From assembly GCF_033439725.1 (NCBI RefSeq), contig NW_026944386.1:1922001-1986000 (forward strand): 64,000 nucleotides of DNA, read 5' to 3'. The DNA is from Neurospora tetraspora. Its lineage: Eukaryota; Ascomycota; Sordariomycetes; Sordariales; Sordariaceae. Of this stretch, positions 12,201-25,145 are shown one piece after another (position 1 is the first letter of the stretch; every line of letters starts with the position of its first letter). The translations under genes and the position numbers were made by a program. The notes beneath the pieces are model-generated. The model saw nothing but the letters and a program-made list of their open reading frames with translations. It was not told where the DNA came from and did not search any database.

Positions 12201-14891
12201 ATAATGAATACGGAGAAAGCGAATAGGACTTAGTATTTAATATATTAAATTTTACTTATCCTAATTAGTTTCTTTATTATATCTTTAACAATTGCGCGGC
12301 CATCCGGGCTTAATAAGTATATATAGTTATATTTGGGTATTTATATATATTATTTAAATTTTAAATTAATCTTTATCTATTCGTTTTCGAGGATATTAAC
12401 AAAGCTTTTATTTTTAAAAAGATTTTAATAATGTATAAGAATTTAACTAATTTTTTTTAGGGTATTTAGATCTATATTCTTATAGATTCAGACTCTAATA
12501 AAATATTCGAAGACGTTTTAGAAGTTTTCAGAATTAAGCGCGTATTTTTTAAACCTATAGTATACGAATACTACGGCGAAGCTGGCAAATTCTTTTTCGA
12601 TTTGCGCTCCGTTATAATCGCTATCGATAGAAGCTAAGTACCTTAGAATTTATCCTTAATATATAGTAACGTAATATAGAAACGGGTTTATTAAAATAAT
12701 ATTATTAAAACTTCCTATTATTAATAAAGTATAGGACCCGAAGCCGTTACATTCTATAATTTATAGTTCGAAGATATAGTTTTATAGGTCTTTTACGTCA
12801 GCGTAATTAATATTAATTATTACTGACGATTTTAGAAGTAAGTAGTACTTTGAGGCAACTTTGGTTTTAATATTAAATTGCTTACCGATTTTTACTTTTA
12901 TAGGGATTATTATATTATGGGAAGTAATAATAGTTTGGTTTCTAAAATTAAGGATATTAAAGCTTTCCGGCCCTAAAATATCTATACTTATTAATATTTT
13001 TACCGTTAGGTTGTAAATTAGGGTACCTTTTCGTTTAAAATAAGCGAATATTTAATTGCCGTTTAAATTGATACTTGAAAAGTAAATACGAAAATAATAT
13101 AATTATGTATATTATATTTATTTTTACTAATGCCCCTAATTTCTAATAATATAATTCGTCGATATAATTAGACTTAGGGGTAATTATTTCTAATTTATAC
13201 CCTATCGGCGAAGGGGATTAAATATCCTATATCCACATAAATATTATATTTAACGTCCGAGTTTGGGTTGGGTGTAACTTAGATTTTAAAGTAGATTTAA
13301 CGCCTAAATCCAAAGCTAATATTTGTATTTATTTTAAATTCGATAATTAATTTCCTAATTAGGAGCCGGGCGGCCGGGCTTAATTCGGCTTTTAATTGAA
13401 GCTCCTTAATTACGCCCTTATTTAGAGATTTTAATACCGGGGGCGCTTATTTTTTTTAATAGAATTTACGTATTATCGACGTAGAAAGCCGGGGTCGTAT
13501 TAGTTTTAAAGTAGCGAATTTGTATATAAATATAGAATTTATTACCGCTAAGGAAAAATTAGTTATAAATTTTGTATTTATAGTTAATAGGCATTCTCTC
13601 TATAGTACTAAATTACACAACGCTAGGATATTCCTATTGTCCGGATCCGGCTTCGTTATTTTCGCCGTATTAGGCGTCGCTATATTAGGCTTCCTCTAAA
13701 TAATTTACATCCTAGTTAGGGACTTCCTCGATTAATGTTTAAAAGGTAGCGGAGTCTTCGATTGGATTTTAGGAAATTAAATAACTATATTTATCAATGT
13801 AGAAATCGCGTTAATTATTAGTTTAGCTATATTAGTTAGCTTATTAAGGTGGTGCGGGCAAACATCTATTTTCGGGAACGAAGGGTTAATGCTATTGCTA
13901 GTTTTAATTGAATTAATGGTTGGCGGGAACTATAATTTAATTCTGGCGTTAATTTTAAGGAAATTGATAGTATCGATTTTAAACCTGGTTCTAATTTTGA
14001 AATTGAGGCTAGCCTTAGTTCTAATATTGAGGGGGCGTCTAATTCGGAGTTTGGTATTAGGAAGGGTATGGCTAATAATATTATATTTAATGACTATTTT
14101 AAATCTAACGGGCTTAATTAGGAAAACTTCCGCGGCTTCGTCCACTTCGAATTAATTGCGAGAAGAGGTTCTTTATTCAGTGTCGGAATACGCTTTTATA
14201 AGTTTGAATATTCTTTAAGAAGTTATTTATCGAAATTATATTATTAAATTTATTAATTTCAGTTTAAACGTCGCCGTTAAATACCTTATATACGGCGATA
14301 AATTAACTTCAGGTATTTATTTTATGAAATTTAGCGTTCTTAATTATTGTTTAGACGAAGGAAGTAATATCCTTCCTTGCAACTACGTTATATAGGGTGA
14401 ATTTGGATTGCTTAATACATTCTATAGCGACGGAGTAATCGATTTTAAACCTAGCTTTGGGCTTTAAGTAAATAGTATTAATAGAGCCTATTACTAATAA
14501 TATTCGGTCTACTTTAATTAAAATACATAAATACTAAATAAGGGTAGGATTGAATAAATATTAGGTTTAAACTTTACAGATTACCTCCTTTCTATTTATT
14601 CTTTCGAAGTCGATAAGTTTATTATGGAATTGGTAAATATTATTATACTTAATAAATTTACTATTAGTAACGACGTTAAAATTTAAAGGGTTTTTAATTA
14701 AAGGATTGAAGTAACCGACTTCGTTAGTTTTCAAGATAGGTATTTAACGTTATGGAACTAGGGAGTAAGGGAGCCGAATTTTATATTACCGCGAAAAGAT
14801 TAGCTATATTCGTACTAATAGTTTTTCAAACTCTCTAAAAAGTAGCAATTATAAACTCGGTTGCGGTTTAATAGGTTAGAAGTTAATTGGG

Positions 14892-14920
14892 GTTATTATT
14901 ATTATTATTATTATTATTTA
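14892..14920 (+). repeat. TTA microsatellite inside the gypsy element
   Basis: A run of about nine ATT/TTA units within the AT-rich internal region. Confidence 0.7.
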
Positions 14921-16534
14921 CCGATATATTATCTTTTGGCCTAGATTTAAGATTGGGTTAATATATAATTAAAGACAGCTTTAATAAATAACGATTATGG
15001 TTTAAATTTAATTCGGTACGAAATTAGATCAATAATTGGCGGTTATATTCTAAGCCTAAGTCGATTATTACTTAGTAGTAACTAGTAGAATTTCTACGGC
15101 CTATATTTAATTCGGGTTTTATAGAAGATTTATAGTTTGACTTTAATTAGGATTTTGTAAAAGATTTATCGTCGACGTTTAGTTCGACAGTAGACTCGCG
15201 GCGTTCAAATTGGAAATTAATATAAAGGGCGGTAGTAGTTTTAGCTTTAAAATATTCTAATAAATTTAGATAATAGCTAAGTACTCTATTTACTAAGGAC
15301 TTCGCTATTGGATAGACCGTAAAATCGCCGGGCTTGAATTTTCGGCCTCGAGGGGTACTAGTTTCGATACTACCTTCGTCCTTTCCTTTAAAATTAGTAT
15401 TAAAATTTTAACTATTTATTAGGGAGGATAAATATTTACCGCTTTAAATATTAATTAGCAACGGAGAACGTTTTAAAAATAAACGCTTATCCTAAGCGTT
15501 AATTAATAACCGTTTCATTAAGGAATATCTAATAAGGAAATATCGGGGATTAACAAATAATTACTTATTAAAGAGACGAGGAATTTGCTTTCCCGTTCCA
15601 ACGGTTTAGGGTCCGAATTAGCTCTCTCGAAATTCAAAAAAGTTATATTAGGGTTCTTAATCTTTTAGTACTTAATCTAGTTCGTCGATTAGTAACGTCG
15701 AGGAACCGAGCGGGTCGGGTAATAAAGAGCGTTCCCGACTTAGGATTATTATCGATACCGATTTAGGTAATTGAATTTTAATTCGACGGAAAGTAGATAG
15801 AAGAATTGATGGTCCAAAAGAGAAACTTGGGGTAGTAGAGGGAACGGCCGTTAATAAGCCTAATTTAGAGGGTTAAATTATTACTAATAATACTAGAATT
15901 AACAATAAATAGAATAATAATACTTTTACTTTACCTTTATTCTAACGGGCTCGGATATTAACTAAATTTAATTTAAATAAGTCGTTAGGCTAATTTGTAG
16001 TAGACGGACTTACTATAGCTTTAGTAAATAGGCCCTATAGGGAGCCTACTAGAGAGTATTTAAGCGCTATATAAGCTTTCTGCCTAAATTAGAAAAGAAC
16101 GTTAAGAAGCGAGCCCTTTTAGGATTCTTACGTCGACGGGTAGGGTCTTCTATCGTTTACCTCGATTTAATCTATCCCTACCTCTACGTTGAATGCTGGC
16201 TATAGGTGATAAGCTAAATTTAAATATATTTCGGTAATTTTAATATTATAGGGACATCCGGCGGCGTAAAAGCGAAGTAATTATCTTATTCGCTACTTTA
16301 GGTCAATAGGCTTATTCTTACCTATAGATTAAGTATTAAGTACGATTGCAGCGTTAGACTTAACATTTAACGTAATCGTATTAATACGAAGCAGCGTCTT
16401 AAGGAAGTACGAGGAACGTAGCGTCTAGCAATTGGATTAGTCTAGCGTACGAAGTTAGCGGATTTGGAGGAATCCTAGCGAACCTTAAATTTTAATTGGT
16501 CGTCTATTCGATTCTAATAGTGTAGGTACTAGAT

Positions 16535-16738
16535 TATAAGGATAATGACCGCTGCAGGGCAAATATATAGCCTAATATAATATATTGGAGAAGTATGGCC
16601 TTCTAAGTACTATAAAGGCGAGGAATCTAACTAAATATATCATACTAGGCGTACACCCTATACGTATACCCTTGCCCTATACTGTAGGTTGTACCTGCCT
16701 TGCCTGTGTATGTGGGGTTATGGGCCTGTGCCCTGACA
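16535..16738 (-). repeat. 5' LTR of the gypsy element
   Basis: 204 bp. On the minus strand this is the promoter-bearing LTR. Here the damage is on the inner side (16535 to about 16680), while the outermost 50 bp keep what appears to be the ancestral sequence. The terminal TG seen in the other copy is TA here (16535-16536), a RIP-type change. Confidence 0.92.
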
Positions 16739-17885
16739 ACTACTGTCTGTTGTGCGCCCAAGGGTCAAGCATATCCGCCTAGCGAATCTTACGCCCGAAG
16801 AACGCACGGACGAGGCCATCCATCCGCATGGAGTCGTGGTCATTACAATGCCAGGCACCAGCAGATCATCTGGAATCCAGATTCAGACCGAGACAAAGAG
16901 TCTGTGCGCCACGTTTCCAGCCGGGCTGGCATGATGATGTCCGGATTCTGAGCGTGGAGATGGAAGAGGCATGATTGTGGCTTAAGCCATCAAGCCTCTG
17001 GTTTTGCTCATTGAGTGACTGGCTTGGAATCCCACGGCGTGGCACAAATATTCCGAGCAGGCGGTTGGTTCAACGGCTTGGCTGCAAGGATTCATTACAG
17101 AGGATCGACGCTGAGCAATCAAAGAGATTCAAATCAAATCGCCCGGCGCAAAACGCGGTCGTCTCAGACACAAGCCATCTCTCCTTATCATCCCGTGTGC
17201 ACCCAGCCCAGCACCAGCACGCCAGGTTCCCTCGAGGCAGGTAACGAACCCCTTGTTGACACCCTTCCTCAGCAGCAACCGACAAATGCCAACGGGGACC
17301 AACCCCCCTTTGGGATTAGCGACTTCACGATATTTATTGGCCCCCTGCCTTGCCGAACCGTTGCACAGGAGATGGCTCGTCACACAAGCTTTCGGTTATC
17401 AAGCTCTCCAAGGCTTGGGAACGTCACAATATCCCGAACCATTTGAACCCTAACCCTGGATTCAGAACAGACGCCAGCTGCCCTTGTTCCCATTATCGAG
17501 GACAGTCAAGATGACGGGCCGAACAAGTGACAGGCATGAAAGGATCTCGTAAGGCTCGAGACACTCCATCGAAGCTGGCCAAAACCACCAAACGGGTCCT
17601 CGTGGAACATGCAAGGTGACGCGAATCACTGATGCGCCCAGTGGCGTCTGTTGTACACTTGGGAGGAATGCGGCCTCCCGAGCCTGGAGGGATGAGGGAT
17701 GTTTGGTGTACTACATAGGTACTACGAGGCTTCTCAAGTCGTGTGCGTGTCATTCAGAAACCTCGTGCATCCCGGCCGCGGGTGTCTTTCTTTAATCTGC
17801 ATGTGTCATCCTACATTCCAGCTCGTGTATCTCTCCGTTCTTTATATCAGCCTTGTGTGGTCTGCTCCCACTTTGTTACAGCTAG

Positions 17886-18330
17886 GTGCTTTTAAGTCCC
17901 CTTTCGCTTACATCGCAACACATCACATCCCCATCATGTCTCGAACCGTTCGATACATATCATATCAAGTGGTGGAACGGGAACACAGAACCCGAACCTG
18001 TGCATCTACCGAATGTGCAAATCCCAAGCAGACTGCGCGAGACGTTGAAACAGGTCATGTTGTCCCCCTCCCATTCCCTCCTACGGTACTACCTTGCTGC
18101 GTTGCTGAGGTCCCGAGGTTTTACGAACGGGGGAGGGGGGCGGTTGACCAAAGAGGTCGTACATGTATCAGTTGTCATCTTCTCTTTTTCACTTAACCCC
18201 CTATTTTCCTCTCTTTATAACACGATGCTTCCTTCTCTTGACTGCAGGTGCCTGCCATGCAAGAAGCCGAAGCCGAACCGGATATGCGTCTCCTCCAAGA
18301 GCACAGAGTCCTTTTTTCTCTTCGCTTCGT
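17886..18330 (+). CDS. Possible small gene, poorly defined
   Basis: Two stretches read like protein. The frame at about 17930-18050 gives DTYHIKWWNGNTEPEPVHLP and then a basic, Leu-rich end; it stops being protein-like just after LKQ, at a CAG/GTCATG junction. At 18249, after TTGACTGCAG, the frame VPAMQEAEAEPDMRLLQEHR begins. Joining the two by an intron (about 18052-18248) is plausible, but the donor GTCATG is poor. The first frame has no ATG of its own nearby; an ATG in another frame lies at 17937. Downstream DNA is pyrimidine-rich and looks untranslated. No domain is recognised. Boundaries are approximate and the whole call may be chance. Confidence 0.22.
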
Positions 18331-18376
18331 TTCTGATTTATCTTGTCTCTCCCATCCGTCCGTCCGGCCGTCCTGT

Positions 18377-18394
18377 CTGTCTGTCTGTCTGTTG
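18377..18394 (+). repeat. GTCT microsatellite
   Basis: Short pure run of CTGT/GTCT units in a pyrimidine-rich region. Confidence 0.7.
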
Positions 18395-19599
18395 TCCCGA
18401 CTGTTGGTCTCGTCTGCCGTCTGTCTGGTGGTTATGTGTTACCATGTCACTACTTTTCATTGTCATGATGGACGAGTAGGCTAGACGGGGTCATGGATCG
18501 GGTGTATGCTGTGGAATGGATGCGGTGGGTTTATGAAGGGATGACGAGTGACGGAATCCGGTGACATCTGACGAGGTTACCGTACTCAAGTTACCTACAT
18601 ACGTACATCTTTGGTGCGGTGTGGGAGGATATTGCTTGCTACTACTACCTACCCATCAAGCCACAGTCTGGGATGGTTTCTTCCGTTCCTGGGTCAAACG
18701 CTACACACTCTGGTCAAGTGGCTGGTGAGAGACGTCGCGCGGGTTTTATGCGTGTGCCCCCCCCTTAGCCTGGTCGGGCAGCCACAAGAACGCCTCATCC
18801 TATCTCCTTTCGCTGATGATACAAGCGTCAATCAGCAGCAAATTTGTGGCTTGATCTGAGGTGATTCAGTGACCCCTGGCATAAAGCCGGCAGGTAACAC
18901 GAGCCCTTACCTCCTCGTCCTCTGACCTTCGTCTTGCATACATATATCTTGGTGAGATTGAAGAGGCAACAACGCCCGCTTGAAGGAACAAGCAAAACGC
19001 CACGAGATTCGGACCCGGTACCCGATCTGGGAGGGAGTGTGCACTGCTTAGGGTGGGCACAAGTTGATCACCGAGTCTTCTTGTCTCAGTAACTTGCCCC
19101 CCTTCTTCTCACCTCAAGGAGATTATCATGGCTGGAAAAGGTCTCACTTCGGATTGATTGCGGGATTCAGCCTGTGTGCTGGGTTTGGAACGAAAGAGGC
19201 TGAGATTTGATCTGTTTGAGGGCAAGACTTGCCAGCCATGGTTTTTGTGTGTCGATGACTTTCACCACCCGATGGGGATATTAAAGTGCCCGCAAGGTCC
19301 GAGGTATTGACCTGACTGACACTGGGCGGTGTGACTATGACCAATCTTTGGGAGATGAGATCTCGTGCGACAGAAGCCATCTTTGCTCAGGTGGTGATGA
19401 TCAATACTACTAGTTGACGTTTATTTTAGACCGGAGCTACTCCATGGCCCGGGCTTGGGGTCAGCCGGGCTATTATCGGCAGAAGATGATAGGGCAGGCG
19501 GTGGCCGAGGAGGCTTTTGATATGGTTCAAGGGTACGCTATGATCATATGCTTATGGAGCAAGACATGAAAAGCTAAGAAACTTGCAGGTATACTCGAC

Positions 19600-20350
19600 T
19601 CTATCGGACCTGGATACCATAGGCTATCCCCGAAAGAAGTTCGAATGACCATGCTAGTATGTAAGGTATACGTCTGATACACTTCGACATACGAGTACGC
19701 TTCCCCTGAATCGTCGTATTGGTACCCACCATCATATCCTTATTATTGTCCTCATCCTTATCCTCGTCAATGCGGTCGTCATCACCATCTTCATCGTCCT
19801 CCTCGTCCTCAACTTCCTCGCCACATTCATATGCTTCTTCATTATATCTTTCCAGGTTGATAAGAATAGTCATCTCCTTTATCATAGCCCTCATAATCAC
19901 ATTATCCTCCTCTTCCCATCTTCTTCATCATCACCATAGGAGTCTTCGCCAGTACACTCTTCTTACCTTATCGCTTTCATCACTGTCATACCCAACAATA
20001 TCACTGTCACCGACATCACCGTCGTCGTCATCATCGTCATCTTCCTCTTCATTACCCTCCGCCTCATCTTCATCTCCGGCATCGTTATGATCAGCGCCAT
20101 CTCCTCGTCCCCCCTTCATCAACGATATTACCAGTTGCATATCTGTCTTCGACTTTTCAGTCCTGTTATCACATGTTATTCTGCCCCCTGTTCTTCCTCT
20201 TCCTCTTCTTCTTCTTCCTCCTCTACACAACTATTCCCGAACTCATCCCCGTGCTTTACCTGAAAGTAACATAATTGTCCTCATTACCGCTTGTCTGCTC
20301 ATCCTCCTCTTCCTTTCCCTTCTCATTTTCATCTTCCTCTTCTTCTTCGT
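19600..20350 (-). other. Acidic low-complexity tract, possible decayed gene
   Basis: The plus strand is almost all pyrimidine-rich TCC/TCA/TCT triplets, so the minus strand encodes runs of Asp and Glu in several frames (for example EEEDDDDDDDGD near 20020 and EEVEDEEDDEDGDDD near 19810). Flanking pieces are less repetitive and still protein-like: DYEGYDKGDDYSYQPG near 19870 and GYDGGYQYDDSGEAYS near 19715, in different frames. A real multi-exon acidic protein, a gene broken by indels, or simple-sequence DNA are all possible. No start, family or consistent exon chain could be fixed. Confidence 0.3.
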
Positions 20351-22196
20351 CATCCCGATGTTGCTGTTTATTTTGATAACGCTCCAACAACCAACCACCC
20401 TTGATAATATTGGGCTAGTCTAGTGCCCATTTTCGTCGTCGTTTGGGGCAACAAAGTTTGCACAACAACCACGTTTTTCGTCAACATGCACCCACCTGTT
20501 TCTGGAAAGCTGGCTGCTCTGGTTAGATAGATTGAAGGGAAGAAAGAGGAAGCATGCGAAGCAATAAAAGCGCGGATGATCCTACGGTCACTCACTGTTG
20601 CTGTTCGCTAGTGGTTGCATGCGCTGTATGCCCACCCCGTGTGGTTGATCAAGGAAGGACATGCTAATAGTCATAAGAACCAGTATGGTTGTTGCTGTTA
20701 AAGGCCGTGGTTTTGGTGTTAGTACCACTACACTAGCATGGGCAAAAATGTTGTAGATTGTCGGTAGCAGCAAAAGGAGGAGGAGGAAGACGGGAAAAAA
20801 GAAGACGACGAGGAGGCTTTAAAGATCCGGAGAGGAAGAGCAAAGAGGAGCATAGCTACCTTACCGTGAACAAAGCATGAAACGGGCGGGGTACACGCAT
20901 AGTGGAAATGGTACGCAATGAAGGAAGCAGTTTCACTACTGAGTTGGCGAGTGGTCTCGTAGGATTGACTATACAATCCGGTACAGGTATTTCAGTTGGA
21001 TAAGACCATTCATTCATCGCGGTCGAAAGGTTGCAGTGTATCATGACGATATATATGCCTTGTGTACAGTTGGTTGGTTGGATCTGGACCAGACAGAGTG
21101 TATCTGAGATCCTTTGACCTACGGACTAAGCTTTTGATCTTATTTAGAATTGGGTCTTGAAACCCCGTCAAATGCATTAATTAGTAAAGAGGACACAACA
21201 AAGCTGTGTTTGTTGTATTCGCCGTTGGGGGTATTCGATTCATTGATATCTATTTATTTGTTTTTTTGCACGACTTACCGCACAGGCCCTTCATCAGCGC
21301 GCATTGCTTTCTTTATCTTGACTTTAGACGCGACGGGACCGCTCTGCCCTTCCTGAACGTTTTCACAACTTTCTACTGCCAACTTTAGATCAACAACACT
21401 CCAAAAAGACGTCAAAGAACTTTCATTTTACCATAGGTTCTCATCCCTGATAATCGTTGCTAGTCTCTACTGTACCCTACGCCTTTTGCAAAGTGGTACG
21501 CATGGCGGTTTTGCGAACGATGATAACATTGGACCCCGGAAAAGACACTCCTAGTTTTCTCAGCCTATTCCCAACGTTCTTTTCAGGCAAAACTGAAGCT
21601 TATAGGAAAGCTTGAAGGATAGATATCTTGTATGACTAGAACGACTTCAACAAAAAGAACGGATGGCAGGTCCCTGTGCTTTGCGATTGGGCGTCCATGA
21701 ATGCGAAATATGGATGTCAAGTCTCTTGATGTTTCTCTTGTCTCTGCCGAGCAATTACTAACTTTCTGTTCTCTAATTATGCTGTACGTGACAGACGTCA
21801 GTGGACCGTTCTTCTTCTCAGATACATGGGTTGGACACACACCCACTACCTTATAACTTGATCCTCCACTTCCTCATCATTCATCACGTCCTTTCTCCAC
21901 CTCACCTCTACTTCCTGCTGCTACCCCTCTTCCTCCCTGGGTTACTTTATTCTTCGTAGCATGTCGCCAAATGCATGGCATGGCGTGTACGGCATCTCTT
22001 TGAAAAAATTCCAAATCGGGTATCAATGCACCCTCTGTCATTCTAGCTCCGCCCGTTCTCACGAATGATTATCGTGTTATCGTAGGCCATGCTGTATCTT
22101 GATAGGATCTCCTCGTTGATGTCTCCCCTCGCCCCGATATTAAATGCATCAATTCAAACTGACAGTTGCAGTAGTCCTTTCCTTTCTTTTTCATGT

Positions 22197-23383
22197 TTAA
22201 GCGCTGCTTCTGCTGCCGTCATTATCGGAGCTGGAGCCCGCCTCGCCCGTCTGCGTCGTCATCGTCTTCTGTGTATTCGCCTGCGGTTGTGTCTGGACAG
22301 TAGGGCCGGTGGCCGATGGAGCGGGGGGTTGAACAGCGGGCGGGGCTGGGTTGCCCGAGGCGCGAGCGGCGGCGCCCGCCGTGGCAGCATGCAAACGCTG
22401 ATCGAGGGCCTTGAGAGCCAGCGCCCTCCTGCGCTCGGCCTCAGCTCTTGCGCTGCCGGGCGCGCCGCGCTGATGGTTGTGATGCGAGAAGGCGTTGTCG
22501 CCGCGGGCGGCTGAAATGTGGTCTTGGGTAAAAGGCGTGCAGACGCGCATAGCGACCAGCACGTTGAAGACATTCTCGGAGATGCCAGCGACCACGGGCC
22601 GGACGGGACCGGGGAAGAACTCGGCAAAGGCAAAGGTCTCGCTGGCGTCACCGCGGAGGGAGCTCGTCTGGGACTGGTCGAGGTCGGGGAAGACGGCCTT
22701 GTAGAAACGGAGGTAGGTCCAGCTTGTGATGAAGCCGTAGACAGCGAGTAGGAAGGATACGCTCGTGAGCATGGGCGTGAGGCACAGGGCCGTCACGGCG
22801 CCGATGTAGAGGAGCGGGAAACGAGGCACGCGGAGCGAGAGGATGCCGCGGAAGAGGGTGACGGTGTGGGCGGGGACGAGCTGGCTGAAAGCGACGAGGA
22901 AGGAGATCTGGAGTGGGATCGTGCCGGCGATGGTCATGAGTCTGTCGGCAGAAAAGGGTTAGCCATAGCAAGCAGCAAAGTGATTTGGCTCGGATAGTAT
23001 ACGTACGTCCATCGCTCGTTCCTGGTAAAGGTGAAGAAGAGGATCAAGGTGGCAAAGCAGAGAGCGTTCGGGACCAGGGAGATGACGAGCAGGAATTTTG
23101 CGAGCTCGCGCGAGGACCAGGCGCGCTCAAGGTAACGACCGCCATGGTAGAGGGTCAAGGCTGCGATACTGAAGTTGAAGATGTTGCTCTCGACAAGGGT
23201 GGTTGTCACAAAGGTCCACGGGTAGACGAGCGACAGCTGGGGGATCAGGTTGAGATATGGGATGACAATCTCGGAGTGCGCCGTCCACTGGCGGTATCGG
23301 ATGGCAGCGCTGAGGACGGACTGAAGGCCGAGGGCGATGAGGCTGATGCGCGTCACGGGCGGGAGGTTTATTCGCGGCGGCAT
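22197..23383 (-). CDS. TMEM115/rhomboid-like multi-pass membrane protein (DUF1751)
   Basis: Two exons, 23383-23007 and 22941-22197, joined across a 65-bp intron with donor GTACGT, a GCTAAC branch site and acceptor ACAG; 1122 nt, 373 residues. The ATG at 23383 opens a hydrophobic N-terminus with several membrane segments (about residues 8-26, 45-70, 90-120, 128-150, 160-205). A conserved-looking YPWTFVTTTLVESNIFNF block follows the first helix, and a GGRYLERAWSSRE stretch leads into the next, as in the TMEM115 group (yeast YOL107W). The C-terminal 120 residues are polar, Ala/Pro/Gln-rich and probably cytosolic. Family knowledge places TMEM115 in the Golgi, where it affects retrograde traffic and glycosylation. 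It is rhomboid-related in fold, but no Ser-His protease dyad is evident, so it is probably a pseudoprotease. No neighbour is functionally linked. Confidence 0.88.
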
Positions 23384-23399
23384 GGTGGTGATTAAGTTT

Positions 23400-25041
23400 A
23401 CTTCGTCTATACGGTAGTAGTGGTAATAGTAAGGTATCTTGGGTATCGCGGTCAGAGCATTCTCGTCGACGGGAGTTCTTGGTCGGGTCCGGTGCTGTCC
23501 TGTCGCCGACTTCGAGGGGTCGTCACTTGTCGCTGTCAGAAGCTGTCAAGCTGCAGGCCGTCGCGCCCTAGCGGGTCTGTGTCTGTTGGTCACGGAATGT
23601 CCCGTGGCCTGGCCTGCAAGGTTCTAGAGCCGAACTGGAGTCGTTGCCTCAGGTGTCAAGAAACGGCGGCCCGGCGATCATGTGCCACTGGAGGATGCGG
23701 AAAGGCACGAGCCACATTTTGAGAATTGGATCGTGCTCCACTTTATGGAGATTGCCCAATGCCATGCCATCATAATACTCCATTCTGCAGACGGTACGTA
23801 CCTTTTGACAATGAACTTAAAACCAACACACAGCATCCGTCACAGTCAACAGCAGCCAGACCGACAAGAGGACAAAGGACATGATATTTCAAGACGCACA
23901 AAGAACCACTGGATGAGTGTCTCAACTTGGCTTTCCAATCCGATCCCTAATCCCAGAGCCTAGGACTATCGCATCGTCAACCGACGTACCAAGAATGCAA
24001 GGGGGGCTACGGCAAAGACAACCACAGCGGCACGGGGTTCCAGCAGAGCTTACGCACTTCCGGCTACCCAATCTGTGTGGCTTGGATTTTGGGCTGATGA
24101 TGGATTTTCAATGCGATGATGTGCTTCCATGGGGAAATACAGAGGCCTTCTCATGAGTTCAACGGCCTCTGTTGTTTGTGAGCAAAGGGGATACAAATCA
24201 ACATCCGCCATGTCTTGTCAGGAGTTGACGAGTTCTCAAAGCCATCCCGAACCCTGGCTTACTCGACTTGGCTTCGTCCCCGGTCTCCCCCAGACTAGGC
24301 TTGGGCCACACGTTTGGGTCAGCTCTTTAATTTGCACAAATTGCGTCGAAAAATACGATTACCTCAACTTGGTTAAGTCGACAGGAAGAAACTGTCAAGC
24401 GGAGAAGGCCCCGAGGCACTTTAAAACTGGCGTTGCATTCTGCAAGTGCCACAGTTCGTTCGCCTCTTCGGTCTTGAGGGGAAAAAAAGAGGGTCGCAGT
24501 CTCGATACCGGCAGCGTCGTAAAAAGGTGTGGGGTGAGAGCGGGACGCTTGTACTTGTACCCCTGAAACAAACCATCGGGCTGTTTTTGATGAAAGGTAC
24601 GTCAAAACTAACTGCAGCCAATCGTTGCGGCAACTGCTCGAGATCGAAGACCCCGGGCCATGGCACCCTTGCCCAGCAGCGACCCTTTCTAGTGCCCGTG
24701 CTGATTGGCTGCCCATTCGATGGATGGCAATTGACAAGACAAAGAGAGGAGGACAGCCCAGAACACCGTCACATTTCTTCTGGTACATGCTACTGTACAT
24801 GACCCCTTTGTTCCTCTCACGCTACAGCAGAAAGGGTCCAACTGCCACCTCTATTCTAGGTGAAGCAGCCCAGGTTGAAGGATCAATCGCAAATCTGGCC
24901 AAACGGAACACAGCAGCCCATGTACATTAAGGTGGATGGAGAGCTCGAACAGACTCGTGTCCTTGGAAAGCCATTCCCGTCGGTCGGTAGGGTGTGGATC
25001 ATCGTCACGGGCTGATTGATAGTTGGTTACACGTTCGAAAT
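23400..25041. other. Intergenic stretch, nothing recognised
   Basis: Upstream region of the TMEM115-like gene, up to the inverted-repeat element at 25042. Only short unsupported frames are present on both strands (for example 24327-24800 minus). Confidence 0.6.
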
Positions 25042-25145
25042 CGGTAGCTGGGTAGACTCAAACTGGTCCCTAGATAGACTAAACCCACTTTTATCGCTGA
25101 GTAAGCCCAGCCGCCCAGCCAGCCGCCCAGCCCAGCCCAGCCTAC
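25042..25145 (+). repeat. Left terminal inverted repeat (~100 bp)
   Basis: Matches the reverse complement of 28540-28648 over its length, with transitions only in the part I compared. Confidence 0.85.

Larger units (their letters stand above)
9002..16738 (-). mobile_element. Ty3/gypsy chromovirus retrotransposon, RIP-inactivated
   Basis: Two 204-bp direct repeats (9002-9205 and 16535-16738) bound a very AT-rich internal region. The insertion is flanked by ACTAC at 8997-9001 and 16739-16743, a 5-bp target duplication. The total length of 7737 bp fits an autonomous element. Orientation is minus for three reasons: a purine tract (AGAGGGGGCAGAT read on the minus strand) abuts the left LTR as a polypurine tract should; a reverse-transcriptase relic reads on the minus strand near 11.7-12.2 kb; and a chromodomain-like relic reads on the minus strand next to the left LTR. 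The LTR read on the minus strand starts TGTCAGGGCACAGG. All coding frames are full of stops and only pieces of pol are recognisable; gag and protease should lie at 14-16.5 kb but I could not identify them. The gypsy/chromovirus class is established by RT plus chromodomain; the family name is unknown. Confidence 0.92.
16744..22190. other. Intergenic stretch with a possible small gene and an acidic low-complexity tract
   Basis: Normal-composition DNA between the gypsy element and the TMEM115-like gene. Besides the two candidates listed separately (17886-18330 and 19600-20350) I see no gene. A GTCT microsatellite lies near 18377-18394. Confidence 0.5.

Noticed and set aside
13889-14155. Open frames inside the gypsy element
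   Set aside because: Leu/Ile-only composition reflects AT-rich RIP-mutated DNA; the plus-strand one also runs against the element's coding strand.
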